Source of the DNA: JAOPZW01 sp963807305
GTDB lineage: Bacteria; Actinomycetota; Thermoleophilia; Solirubrobacterales; Solirubrobacteraceae
Length of the DNA stretch: 64,000 bases
Direction of reading: 5' to 3'
Assembly (NCBI GenBank): GCA_963807305.1
Contig: CAWEBN010000014.1
Location: 62,001 to 126,000 of the forward strand
The position numbers and the translations under genes are program-made. Below, piece by piece: positions 44,298 to 52,769 of this stretch (position 1 is its first letter; every line of letters begins with the position of its first letter). A model generated the notes under the pieces. That model saw only the letters and a list, made by a program, of their open reading frames with translations. It did not search any database and had not been told where the DNA came from.

Positions 44298-44663
44298 GTG
44301 CTGGAGGGCCTCCTGCGGACGTTGGCGGTCGTGGCGGGCGCCATCGTCATGCTGAGCTTCGCCCTGTTCGCCATCGACGAGACCCGCAACGCGTCCGAGA
44401 ACAGCAGGGCGGCGATCGCGGGCCTCGAGGCCACGAGGTCGTCGGACCCTTCGCCCAGCGAGGAGCGTGCGCGCGAGCGCGCCCACTCGCGCGTGCGCGA
44501 GACCATCGACGACGCCGACGACGTCCTCGTGGCGCCGTTCGCGGGGCTCGTGGACAGCTCCCACAGCTCCTGGGTCCGCCGCGGCGTGCCGACCCTCCTC
44601 GCGCTCGTCATCTACGGCTTCGGGCTGTCCTTCCTGGCCCGCTACGCCCGGGGACGTGCGTGA
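44298..44663 (+). CDS. Small two-segment membrane protein, unknown
   Basis: A 121-residue protein with membrane segments at about residues 5-25 and 98-117 and a charged Ser/Glu/Arg-rich middle (RARERAHSRVRETIDD). It shares a promoter region with pyrE and overlaps the YbdK-type ligase gene (GTGA). No family recognised. Confidence 0.7.
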   Translation: MLEGLLRTLAVVAGAIVMLSFALFAIDETRNASENSRAAIAGLEATRSSDPSPSEERARERAHSRVRETIDDADDVLVAPFAGLVDSSHSSWVRRGVPTLLALVIYGFGLSFLARYARGRA

Positions 44664-45775
44664 CCGGCGCCATAGGCGCGGCCCGCTTCGGCGAGGCGGC
44701 CGACTTCGCCATCGGCGTCGAGGAGGAGCTGATCCTCGTCGACCCCGCGTCGCGGGCGCTGTCGCACGCGGGCCTCGACGTGCTGGCGCGCATGGGCGAC
44801 CCCGAAGCGTGGGCCGATGGCGGCTTCGCCCACCCCGACACGTACTCGGCGCTGATCGAGCTCGCCTCGCCCGTGGCCCGCGACGCCGGCGAGGGCGTCG
44901 CCGCCCTCAGTGCCCTCCGTGCCCGCGTGCGCGCGGCCGGGGGCACCCTCATCGGCGCCGGCATCCATCCGGACGGCGCCTTCGGCGACGTCGTGCACGT
45001 CGACGAACCGCGCTATCACCGGATCGTCGAGCAGCTTCAGGGGCTCATCAAGCGCACGCCAACGTGCGCGCTGCACGTCCACGTCGGGATGCCCGACGCC
45101 GCGACCGCCATCCGCGTCTTCAACGGGCTGCGCGAGCAGCTGCCGCTGCTGCAGGCGCTGGCCGCCAACTCGCCCTTCTGGCACGGACGCGACTCGGGCC
45201 TGGCCACCGCGCGTGCGCAGCTCTTCCGTGGCTATCCGAGCGCCGACATCCCGCGGGCCTTCGACTCCTTCGACGACTACGCCGAGAGCGTCCAAGGCGT
45301 CGTCGAGGTGGGAGACCTGCCCGACTACACCTTCCTGTGGTGGGACATCCGTCCGCACCCGCGCCTGGGCACCGTCGAGGTGCGCGCGATGGACAGCCAG
45401 TCGGCGCTGTGGTCGGCGGCCGGCCTCGCCGCCCTGGTCCACGCGCTCGCGCGCGCCGAGGCGCACGAGCCCCGCGACGCCTGGTTACCGCGCGAGGTGC
45501 TCATGGAGGCCTCTTTCACCGCCGCGCGCCACGGGCTACGTGCGCGGCTGCCCCTGGACGGCGCGTTGCGCCCCGCGCCGGAGGTTGCCCGCGCCGCGCT
45601 CGAGCGCGCGCGACCGCACGCCGCCGAGCTCGGCTCGGCCGACGCCCTGGAGGGCATCGAGCGGATCCTCGCAGAGGGCAACGGGGCCGACCGCCAGCGC
45701 GCGGCGCACGCCCGCGGCGGAATGCCGGCGCTGCTCGACCTGCTCGTAAACGAGGCCGGGCAGGCCTACGGGTAG
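44660..45775 (+). CDS. YbdK-type carboxylate-amine ligase (glutamate-cysteine ligase 2 family)
   Basis: The 371-residue protein has the GCS2 patterns IGVEEELILVD, TCALHVHVGMPD and WWDIRPHPRLGTVEVRAMD. The family includes weak gamma-glutamylcysteine ligases; in actinobacteria the real product is usually unproven. GTG 44660 start is coupled to the small membrane protein. Its last 10 bases overlap the convergent transpeptidase gene. Confidence 0.88.
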   Translation: MTGAIGAARFGEAADFAIGVEEELILVDPASRALSHAGLDVLARMGDPEAWADGGFAHPDTYSALIELASPVARDAGEGVAALSALRARVRAAGGTLIGAGIHPDGAFGDVVHVDEPRYHRIVEQLQGLIKRTPTCALHVHVGMPDAATAIRVFNGLREQLPLLQALAANSPFWHGRDSGLATARAQLFRGYPSADIPRAFDSFDDYAESVQGVVEVGDLPDYTFLWWDIRPHPRLGTVEVRAMDSQSALWSAAGLAALVHALARAEAHEPRDAWLPREVLMEASFTAARHGLRARLPLDGALRPAPEVARAALERARPHAAELGSADALEGIERILAEGNGADRQRAAHARGGMPALLDLLVNEAGQAYG

Positions 45776-46707
45776 ACGTCCACGATGTCGCCGATCTTGA
45801 TCCAGCGGTAGATCGAGATCGCGTCGGGAATGGGGACGCGCAGGCACCCGTGGCTGGCGGCGAAGACCGGCACCTCGGCGTAGCCGTGGATGGCGAAGCC
45901 GCGGATGAAGAAGTCCGAGTAGTACATCCCCTTGGCGTTGAAGCCCGGGCTCTTGGAGTAGACCCGGAAGCTGCCCTGGATCGTCGGGGTCGAGGGCTTT
46001 CCCGAGCTGGCCGGGTAGATGCGCAGCGCCTTCGAGCCCTGGATGAGGGCGATGACCTGGCGCGAGAGGTCGGCCTCGACGTGCTTGCCGTGGTCGGGAT
46101 GGCGCACCGGGAAGGCGCCCTTGCCGGCCAGCACCGCCTTGAACAGACCGGTGTCGGCGACGGTCGTACGGGACATGCCGGTGACCTTGCGGAAGGCGAG
46201 GACGGCGCGCGCGGTGCGCTGGTCGAACAGGCCGCGCTGCCCGACGACATAGCCCTTGGCCGCCAGGCGCTGCTGGAGCAGGCGCACGGCGGGGCCGCGC
46301 GCGCCCGGGCCGGCGTGCAGCGCGGCGACGTCGACCCGCACCGGCTTGGCCACCAGCTGGATCGCCGTCGGCGTGGCCAGGTGCGTGGCGCGTACCTCGA
46401 TCGTCCCCGGCGTGGACGTGCCGAAGGCCACCAGGGCCATGCCCGACTTGCCCGTCGGCGACATGGTCAGGTTGACGTTGACCGCGCGCAGCTTGTGGCC
46501 GTGGCGGTAGAAGCGCACGGTCGCCGTCTGGCCCTCGACCCAGGGTTGCATGACGACGCGCACGCGCCACGGCTGGCCCGCGAGCGCGAGGTGGCCGTTG
46601 CTCACGCGCTCGGGCGTGAGCGACAGCAGCGGCCCCGTGGCCGCGGAAGCGGCGCTCGGCGCGGCCATGATCAAGAGGACGAGGAGCAGACCGCACCGTT
46701 TGGGCAT
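45766..46707 (-). CDS. Secreted L,D-transpeptidase (YkuD) with peptidoglycan-binding domain
   Basis: The 313-residue protein has a signal peptide (cleavage after about AASA, residue 22), an Ig-like region, a PG_binding_1 domain (RGPAVRLLQQRLAAKGYV, about residues 135-190) and a YkuD catalytic domain ending in FAIHGY and ASHGCLRVP, with catalytic His and Cys. It forms 3-3 crosslinks or anchors proteins in the wall. TACATT (46716-46721) ends 8 bases before its ATG. Confidence 0.9.
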   Translation of the reverse strand: MPKRCGLLLVLLIMAAPSAASAATGPLLSLTPERVSNGHLALAGQPWRVRVVMQPWVEGQTATVRFYRHGHKLRAVNVNLTMSPTGKSGMALVAFGTSTPGTIEVRATHLATPTAIQLVAKPVRVDVAALHAGPGARGPAVRLLQQRLAAKGYVVGQRGLFDQRTARAVLAFRKVTGMSRTTVADTGLFKAVLAGKGAFPVRHPDHGKHVEADLSRQVIALIQGSKALRIYPASSGKPSTPTIQGSFRVYSKSPGFNAKGMYYSDFFIRGFAIHGYAEVPVFAASHGCLRVPIPDAISIYRWIKIGDIVDVYP

Positions 46708-46762
46708 GGCGCGGAAATGTACCTATGCAGGCAGCCCGACAGGAAGATTGGCCGTTGGCCGC

Positions 46763-47641
46763 TCAGCCGGCGGGCGCCGGGACGGGCGTCCACCGCGCCC
46801 GGACCGCGAGCATGACGAGCGAGATGATCCCCAGGGCGCACACCAGGAGCACGAGGATCTGCCACCCCCAGTGCTGGGAGACGCCGAAGGCGAGCGAGTT
46901 GTTCGCGCAGTGCAGGGCGATGCCCGGATAGAGCGATCCGGTGCGCTCGCGCAGCAGGCACAGCGTGAAGCCGAAGAAGGCCAGCGGCAGCAGGAACGCG
47001 GCCTCGGCCGACCCGACGTGGATCGCGCCGAAGACCAGCCCGGTCAGGATCGCCGCCGGCAGCGGCCCCTTCCAGTTGCGCAGCGCCCCGAAGAAGAAGC
47101 CGCGGAAGAAGAACTCCTCGGCCATGGGCGCGACGACCGCGACGAGGAAGGCCACCGCGAGCAGCGCGAAGGTGCTGTCGTTGACGCCGAGCTCGTCGGG
47201 GAGCTTCGTGTCGTCGGGGTTGGCGCCCAGGATCGACACCCACACGAGCGTGAACGCGTAGAAGGCGGCGAACGCGGCGGCCATCCACCCCACGGCCGGC
47301 CACAGGCGCGTCGGGCGCAGGCCGAACTGCTCGGGCAGCGGCCGCGCGGCGAGGCTGGCGAAGAGCAACGCGGCGCCGACGAACGAGAGGTCCTGCACGA
47401 TCGTCGCCGAGATGCTCACCGCCGGGCTGGGGTTGGCGAAGCTCGAGCCGGCAGCGGCGCCGATGGCGCCGATGACGAGCGCACCCATGAGAGCGCCGGC
47501 GAAGGCGGCTACGAGTCCGGCCCACGCCATCCACGGCTTCCAGAGCGGGTACTCCGGGGGCAGCCTGCGCTCGACGCCGTCGGGCAGTTCGGGCGCGACG
47601 TCGAACGAGGGCGGCGGGATCGAGGAGGGCGCAGTGGACAT
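46763..47641 (-). CDS. CPBP-family intramembrane metalloprotease (CAAX-like)
   Basis: The 292-residue, roughly eight-segment protein has the CPBP motifs APMAEEFFFRGFFFG (EExxxR) and VFGAIHVG plus HCANNSLAF. Relatives cleave within membranes or protect against bacteriocins; targets are unknown. The first 30 residues are Pro-rich and cytoplasmic. Confidence 0.88.
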   Translation of the reverse strand: MSTAPSSIPPPSFDVAPELPDGVERRLPPEYPLWKPWMAWAGLVAAFAGALMGALVIGAIGAAAGSSFANPSPAVSISATIVQDLSFVGAALLFASLAARPLPEQFGLRPTRLWPAVGWMAAAFAAFYAFTLVWVSILGANPDDTKLPDELGVNDSTFALLAVAFLVAVVAPMAEEFFFRGFFFGALRNWKGPLPAAILTGLVFGAIHVGSAEAAFLLPLAFFGFTLCLLRERTGSLYPGIALHCANNSLAFGVSQHWGWQILVLLVCALGIISLVMLAVRARWTPVPAPAG

Positions 47642-47678
47642 GCGTGCTCGGTGCAGAGTACGAGGCGGCCGGTAAGTG

Positions 47679-48356
47679 CTACGTCATGAGCAGTCCGTCG
47701 AGGGACGCCACGACCCGCACGCCGGCGGGTGCCTGGGCGCCGTTGCGGGCGACGAGCACTGCCTCCAGGCCGGCCGCGCGAGCGCCGGCGACGTCGTGCT
47801 CGACGCTGTCGCCGACGTGGATCGCCTCGGCGGCGTGGGCGCCGAGCCGCTCGAGCGCGGCGCGGAAGATGGCCGGGTCGGGCTTGGCGGCGCCGAGCTC
47901 GGCCGAGATGACGACGGCGTCGAGCAGCGGCCGCAGCGCGGTGCGCTCGAGGACGTCATGCAGCGACACGTCCCAGTTCGAGACCACGGCCAGGCGCGCG
48001 CCGCCGGCGCGCAGGCGCTCGAGCACCGCGGGCACCTCGGGGTACGCGCGGAAGCGTATGGCCGCCAGCAGCGCCTCCTCGACGTCGGCCAGCGGCAACG
48101 AGGTGGCCAAGGACTCCTGCACGACGGCTGCACAGCGCCGGCGCAGGTCCTTCAGCCCCGCCCAGTCGCGCGCCTCGTCGTGGTGGGCGCGGTAGTAGGC
48201 CATCTCGGCCAGCATCGCCGCGCGCGCGTCCTCGATGCCGACCACGACGCCGCGCGCCGCCAGCTCCTGCGACAGGTACGGCCAGGGCGCCTCGAGCTCG
48301 ATCAGCGTGCCCAGGGCATCGAGCAGCACCGCCGAGGGGATACCTTCACGCGCCAT
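47679..48356 (-). CDS. HAD-superfamily hydrolase
   Basis: A 225-residue HAD phosphatase: LLDALGTLIELE (motif I, with A replacing the second D of DxD in position DALGT), VVSNWDVSLHD (motif II), KPDPAIF (motif III Lys) and IHVGDSVEHDV (motif IV). The motif I DxLGT form is common in this subgroup. ATG 48356 shares CATG with the divergent mscS start; GAGG lies 7 bases upstream inside mscS. Substrate unknown. Confidence 0.87.
   Translation of the reverse strand: MAREGIPSAVLLDALGTLIELEAPWPYLSQELAARGVVVGIEDARAAMLAEMAYYRAHHDEARDWAGLKDLRRRCAAVVQESLATSLPLADVEEALLAAIRFRAYPEVPAVLERLRAGGARLAVVSNWDVSLHDVLERTALRPLLDAVVISAELGAAKPDPAIFRAALERLGAHAAEAIHVGDSVEHDVAGARAAGLEAVLVARNGAQAPAGVRVVASLDGLLMT
48341..48346 (+). 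promoter_or_regulatory. -10 box TACCTT for the MscS-like gene
   Basis: TACCTT ends 8 bases before ATG 48355 and lies inside the 5' end of the divergent HAD gene. Confidence 0.45.
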
Positions 48357-49146
48357 GACGGCCCTCATCGTCGCAGCCGACTCGTCGTCGGGCCGCTTGG
48401 TCGCCGCCGGGTTGACGCTGCTCGCGGCGCTCGGCCTCGTCGCGATCGTGCACCGCCTGATGCGCGGCCGCGTGCACAAGCTGCCCGATGCGCTGGGCGG
48501 CGCCGAGATCAGCCCGATGCTCGACACGCGCCTGCGCTTCCTGCGCCGCGTCGTCGAGGCGGCGATCATCGTGATCGGCGGAGCGCTGGCCCTCGCGCAG
48601 TTCACGAGCCTGGACCGCCTCGCCGCGACCGTGCTCGCCTCGAGCGCGATCGCCGCCGCCGTCGTCGGCTTCGCCTCGCGCCAGGTCCTGGCCAACGCCA
48701 TCGCGGGCATGGTCCTCGCCGTCACACAGCCGCTGCGCATCGGCGACCTCGTGACCTTCGAGGGCGAGACGGGCACCGTCGAGGACGTCTCGCTGACCTA
48801 CACGTGGCTGCGCACGGGCTCCGACGCGCGCCTGATCATCCCCAACGAGCGCCTGGCCGCCGGCGTTCTGCGCAACGACTCGATCCGCTCGCCGACCGTG
48901 GCGCTCGAGGTGTCGGCCTGGCTGGCGCCCGAGGCCGACGAGACGGCGGCGCTCGCGGCGGTCGGGGCGCTCGAGGAGACCCAATCGGCGCGCATCGCCG
49001 AGGTCACCGATACCGGGCTGCGCCTCCAGGTCGCCGGCCCCCCGGTGCCCCCGGCCGAGCGGATCGCGCGCGAAGGCGAGCTTCGCGCAGAGGTCCTGCG
49101 GGCACTGCGCGAAGCAGGGTGTCGGGGACCCCGCGACGAACCCTGA
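48355..49146 (+). CDS. Small-conductance mechanosensitive channel (MscS family)
   Basis: The 263-residue protein has three membrane segments with the pore helix AAVVGFASRQVLANAIAG, then the MscS beta domain (PLRIGDLVTFEGETGTVEDV, TWLRTGSDARLIIPNERL). It opens under membrane tension to release solutes. Start ATG 48355 with TACCTT upstream; the start overlaps that of the HAD gene. Confidence 0.9.
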   Translation: MTALIVAADSSSGRLVAAGLTLLAALGLVAIVHRLMRGRVHKLPDALGGAEISPMLDTRLRFLRRVVEAAIIVIGGALALAQFTSLDRLAATVLASSAIAAAVVGFASRQVLANAIAGMVLAVTQPLRIGDLVTFEGETGTVEDVSLTYTWLRTGSDARLIIPNERLAAGVLRNDSIRSPTVALEVSAWLAPEADETAALAAVGALEETQSARIAEVTDTGLRLQVAGPPVPPAERIAREGELRAEVLRALREAGCRGPRDEP

Positions 49147-49148
49147 TC

Positions 49149-49154
49149 TACCCT
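49149..49154 (+). promoter_or_regulatory. -10 box TACCCT for the PBP gene
   Basis: TACCCT ends 12 bases before ATG 49167. Confidence 0.45.
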
Positions 49155-49166
49155 TCCAGGGTTCCG

Positions 49167-51395
49167 ATGTCCCGACGAGAGCGCCAACACCGCCGCGCCA
49201 GCCACCACAAGGGTGGCGCCAGCCGTGTCATCTTCGTGTTCCTCGGCCTGCTCGTGACCGGCGCGATCATCGCCGGGATCGTCGCCGTGGGGTGGGTCAT
49301 CAACGTGGCCAACAGCGCCCCATCGCTCGACACGCGCAAGCCGATCGAGCTCGGCGCCACCTCGCGCGTATACGCGGCCGACGGCACGCGCCTGGGCTTC
49401 ATCAACGCGAACATCCTGCGCACGCCGGTGACCTCCAACCAGATCCCGGACATCCTGCGCGAGGCGACGGTGGCCATCGAGGACCGGCGCTTCTACGAGC
49501 ACCAGGGAGTGGACTTCGAGGGCATCGTCCGCGCCGCAGTGAAGAACCTCGAGTCCAAGAAGGACATCCAGGGCGGCTCGACGCTGACCATGCAGCTCGT
49601 GCGCAACCTCTACACGGGCGAGCGCGCGCGCAACGGCGTGGCCGGCTACAAGCGCAAGATCCGCGAGGCCAAGCTGGCCCAGGAGCTCGAGGATCGCCAT
49701 CCCGGGCGCCCCGGCAAGCTGTGGATCGTCAACAAGTACGTCAACTCGGTGCCCTACGGCACCGTCGGCGGCCAGACCGCGGTCGGCATCCAGGCCGCCG
49801 CGCGCATCTTCTTCGACAAGCCCGCCTCGCGGCTGACGCTGCGCGAGGCGGCGCTCCTGGCGGGGCTCCCGCAGGCGCCGTCGGACTACAACCCGTTCCT
49901 CGACAAGGGCGCCGCCACCTCCCGGCGCAACGACGTGCTGCAGCGGATGGCCGACCAGGGCTACATCACCCAGGCCACGGCCGACAAGACGAAGACGATG
50001 AGCCTCGGCGTCAAGCACAACCGCTACTACACGGCCAAGCGCGAGGGCTACGTCTTCGACTACGTCAAGCAGTACCTGATCGACAAGTACGGCCTCGACA
50101 CCGTGCGCCGCGGCGGCCTGCGCGTCGACACCACGATCGACCTGCACCTGCAGAAGCTCGCCCGCAAGGCGCTGGACGGCAACCTCGGCGCCCCCGACCG
50201 CGCGGGCGCCATCGTCACCATCGATCCGGCCACGGGCTACGTGCGGACGATGGCCTCGTCGTCGCGCTACGGCGACTCGAAGTACAACCTCGCCGCGCAG
50301 GGCCACCGCCAGGCGGGCTCGACGTTCAAGGTCATGGTCCTCATGGACGCGCTGCGGCGCGGCGTGGACCCCAACCGCACGAGCTACGTCTCGCGCCCGC
50401 TGCAGCGCGGCTGGCTGCCGACCGCGCCCGACTACGAGGTCCACACCTTCGGGCGGACCTACGGCGGCTCGATGAACCTCGTCACGGCGACGCTGAAGTC
50501 CGACAACACGGTCTACGCGCAGCTCGACGCCGACCTCGGGCCCGACACCGTGGCCCAGACCGCGCACGACATGGGCATCACGAGCCCGCTGCACGGCTAT
50601 CCGGCCGAGGGCCTGGGCGGCCTGACCAACGGCGTGTCGCCGCTGGAGATGGCGCGCGCCTACGCGACGATCGCCAACGGCGGCTACCGCGTGAAGCCGA
50701 TCGTCGTGCGCAAGGTCACCTTCCCCGACGGCCACGTCGACGTGCTGGGCAAGCCGACCAAGACCAAGGTCTTCGAGGACGGCGTGACCTACGAGGCCAC
50801 GCAGATCCTCGAGAAGAACGTGCAGGCCGGCACCGGGACGAAGGCCCAGATCGGCTGCCCGGCGGCCGGCAAGACCGGCACGGTGGACAACTTCACCGAC
50901 GCCTGGTTCGTCGGCTTCACGCCGCGGCTGGTCACCTCGGTCTGGGTCGGCCACCCGAAGGACCCCTATCCCTTGGGTCCCAACGCGCAGGGCGGAGCGA
51001 TCGCCGCGCCGATCTGGGGCGCGTACATGAAGTCGGCCAGGGGCAAGTTCTGCGGCGACTTCCCCAAGCCGAAGGTGCCGTTCTCCGCCCAGCCGTTCTT
51101 CGGCAAGTACTCGCGCACCGGCGGCAAGGGCACCGGCAGCGATCGGCAGGGCGGCCAGTCCAACGACAACGGCAACGGCCAGGGCACCGGGCAGCCGGGC
51201 GGCCAGTCCAACGGCAACGGCAACGGCAACGGCCAGGGCACCGCCAAGGACGGCGGCGGCACCCAGTACCCGCCCGACGCCTACTCGGCGCCGCCGCAGC
51301 CGGCGCCGAACACCCAGCAGCCGCCCGCGACCACCTCGCCGGGGGCGACGCCGCCGGCCGCGCAGGGCGGGACCACAGCGCCTACACCAGGCTGA
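49167..51395 (+). CDS. Bifunctional penicillin-binding protein (class A, PBP1-type)
   Basis: The 742-residue protein has a short basic cytoplasmic tail, one membrane anchor (about residues 22-46), a GT51 glycosyltransferase domain (EDRRFYEHQGVDFEGI, GGSTLTMQLVRNL) and a transpeptidase domain with STFK (SxxK), SDN (SxN) and KTGT. A Gly/Asn/Gln then Pro/Thr-rich tail of about 85 residues follows. It polymerises and crosslinks peptidoglycan outside the membrane. Confidence 0.94.
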   Translation: MSRRERQHRRASHHKGGASRVIFVFLGLLVTGAIIAGIVAVGWVINVANSAPSLDTRKPIELGATSRVYAADGTRLGFINANILRTPVTSNQIPDILREATVAIEDRRFYEHQGVDFEGIVRAAVKNLESKKDIQGGSTLTMQLVRNLYTGERARNGVAGYKRKIREAKLAQELEDRHPGRPGKLWIVNKYVNSVPYGTVGGQTAVGIQAAARIFFDKPASRLTLREAALLAGLPQAPSDYNPFLDKGAATSRRNDVLQRMADQGYITQATADKTKTMSLGVKHNRYYTAKREGYVFDYVKQYLIDKYGLDTVRRGGLRVDTTIDLHLQKLARKALDGNLGAPDRAGAIVTIDPATGYVRTMASSSRYGDSKYNLAAQGHRQAGSTFKVMVLMDALRRGVDPNRTSYVSRPLQRGWLPTAPDYEVHTFGRTYGGSMNLVTATLKSDNTVYAQLDADLGPDTVAQTAHDMGITSPLHGYPAEGLGGLTNGVSPLEMARAYATIANGGYRVKPIVVRKVTFPDGHVDVLGKPTKTKVFEDGVTYEATQILEKNVQAGTGTKAQIGCPAAGKTGTVDNFTDAWFVGFTPRLVTSVWVGHPKDPYPLGPNAQGGAIAAPIWGAYMKSARGKFCGDFPKPKVPFSAQPFFGKYSRTGGKGTGSDRQGGQSNDNGNGQGTGQPGGQSNGNGNGNGQGTAKDGGGTQYPPDAYSAPPQPAPNTQQPPATTSPGATPPAAQGGTTAPTPG

Positions 51396-51405
51396 TCCTG
51401 CTTGG

Positions 51406-51411
51406 TACGGT
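51406..51411 (+). promoter_or_regulatory. -10 box TACGGT for infA
   Basis: TACGGT ends 10 bases before ATG 51422, in the 26-base gap after the PBP gene. Confidence 0.45.
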
Positions 51412-51421
51412 CCCGCGTGGC

Positions 51422-51640
51422 ATGGCCAAGGAGGAGAAGGTCGAGTTCGAGGGCGAGGTCATCGAGGCCCTGCCCAACGCCATGTTCCGCGTGAAGCTGG
51501 ACAACGATCACGTGGTCCTCGGCCACGTGGCCGGCAAGATGCGGCGGTTCCGGATCCGCATCCTGCCCGGTGACCGCGTCCGCGTCGAGCTGTCGCCCTA
51601 CGACCTCGATCGCGCGCGGATCGTCTATCGGCACCGGTAG
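51422..51640 (+). CDS. infA: Translation initiation factor IF-1
   Basis: A 72-residue S1/OB-fold protein starting MAKEEKVEFEGEVIEALPN, with FRVKLDNDHVVLGHVAGKMR and ending SPYDLDRARIVYRHR, all canonical IF-1. It blocks the ribosomal A site in initiation. It lies beside cell-wall and thiamine genes, not between the usual map/secY and rpmJ genes of the ribosomal protein cluster. Confidence 0.95.
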   Translation: MAKEEKVEFEGEVIEALPNAMFRVKLDNDHVVLGHVAGKMRRFRIRILPGDRVRVELSPYDLDRARIVYRHR

Positions 51641-51652
51641 CCGCGGGCGGCC

Positions 51653-52594
51653 GTGAGCGAGCTCTCGCTCATCGCGGCGTTCGAGCAGCTGCTGCGGCCG
51701 CGCTCGGAGCGCATCGTGCGCTGGGTGGGCGACGACGCCGCCGTCGTGCGCGCGCGAGCCTTCGCGGTCACCTCCGTCGACGCGATGGTCGACGGCGTGC
51801 ACTTCCGCCTCGACCATCCCGGGGTCACGGCGGCCGACGCCGGGCACCGGGCGCTGGCCGCAGCCCTGTCGGACCTCGCGGCGATGGGGGCCGACGCCGG
51901 CGAGGCGTACGTGGCGATGGGCGTCCCCGACGGCTTCGGGACGGAGGCCGTGCTCGACTGCGTGCGGGCGATGGAGGCGCTGGCCGAGCGCACGGGGACG
52001 ACGATCGCGGGCGGCGACCTCGTCCGCGCGCCGGTGCTGACGCTGGCGGTGACCGTCACCGGCTGGGCGGACACCCGCGAGGAGCTGGTGGGGCGCGACG
52101 GCGCCCAGCCGGGCGACGCGGTCGTCGTCACCGGCGCGCTGGGCGGCGCAGCGGCCGGGTTGGCCGTGCTCGACGGCCGCGCGCGCGCCGACGACGCCCT
52201 CGTGCGCGCCTACCTGCGACCCGAGCCGCGCCTGGCCGAGGGGCGCGCTCTGGCCGCGCTCGGCGCGAGCGCGATGATCGATCTGTCGGACGGCCTCGCC
52301 ACCGACGCGCGCCACCTCGCGCAGCGCAGCGGCGTGGCGATCGACATCGATCTCGATCTGCTGCCGCTCGCGCCGGGCGTGGCCGACGTCGCCGCGCAGC
52401 TCGGCGTCGAGCCGTGGGAGCTGGCTGCGGCCGGCGGCGAGGACTTCGAGCTGTGCGCGTGCGTGGCCGTCGAGATGCCGTCCCACCCACCCACCGCGCG
52501 CGTGGGCGTGGTCACCGCCGGCGAGCCCGGGGTGACGTTCAGCGCGGGCGGCGCGGTGCGCGACCCGCGCGGCTACGAGCATCGCCTCGGCTGA
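51653..52594 (+). CDS. thiL: Thiamine-monophosphate kinase
   Basis: The 313-residue enzyme shows WVGDDAAVV, SVDAMVDGVHF, ALSDLAAMGA, GGDLVRA and IDLSDGLATDARH, the ATP/Mg motifs of the ThiL/PurM fold, and GGEDFELC. It phosphorylates thiamine monophosphate to the diphosphate cofactor. GTG 51653 starts 12 bases after infA. Confidence 0.94.
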   Translation: MSELSLIAAFEQLLRPRSERIVRWVGDDAAVVRARAFAVTSVDAMVDGVHFRLDHPGVTAADAGHRALAAALSDLAAMGADAGEAYVAMGVPDGFGTEAVLDCVRAMEALAERTGTTIAGGDLVRAPVLTLAVTVTGWADTREELVGRDGAQPGDAVVVTGALGGAAAGLAVLDGRARADDALVRAYLRPEPRLAEGRALAALGASAMIDLSDGLATDARHLAQRSGVAIDIDLDLLPLAPGVADVAAQLGVEPWELAAAGGEDFELCACVAVEMPSHPPTARVGVVTAGEPGVTFSAGGAVRDPRGYEHRLG

Positions 52595-52769
52595 CCGGCG
52601 GCGTGCCCGCGCTCTCGGCGCGGACGCGGCGGATGATCGCCTCGGCGACGACGTCGGGATCGACCGCGTACTGGTCGCGGGCGATCTGGTCCTTGAGGGC
52701 GGCGAGCTTGAGCATGCGATCCAAGGGGTCGGGGCCTGTATCGGCTGCGCTGCTACCCGACTCACACAT
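52539..52769 (-). CDS. FlgM-like anti-sigma-28 factor (small)
   Basis: A 76-residue protein from ATG 52769. Its core LKDQIARDQYAVDPDVVAEA followed by IIRRV matches the C-terminal sigma-28-binding helices of FlgM; a Ser/Asp-rich disordered N-terminus is also typical. It overlaps the sortase end by 8 bases and the convergent thiL end by 56 bases. No flagellar gene is in the window, so a role in motility is inference from family only. Confidence 0.55.
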   Translation of the reverse strand: MCESGSSAADTGPDPLDRMLKLAALKDQIARDQYAVDPDVVAEAIIRRVRAESAGTPPVSRGDARSRAGRAPRRPR

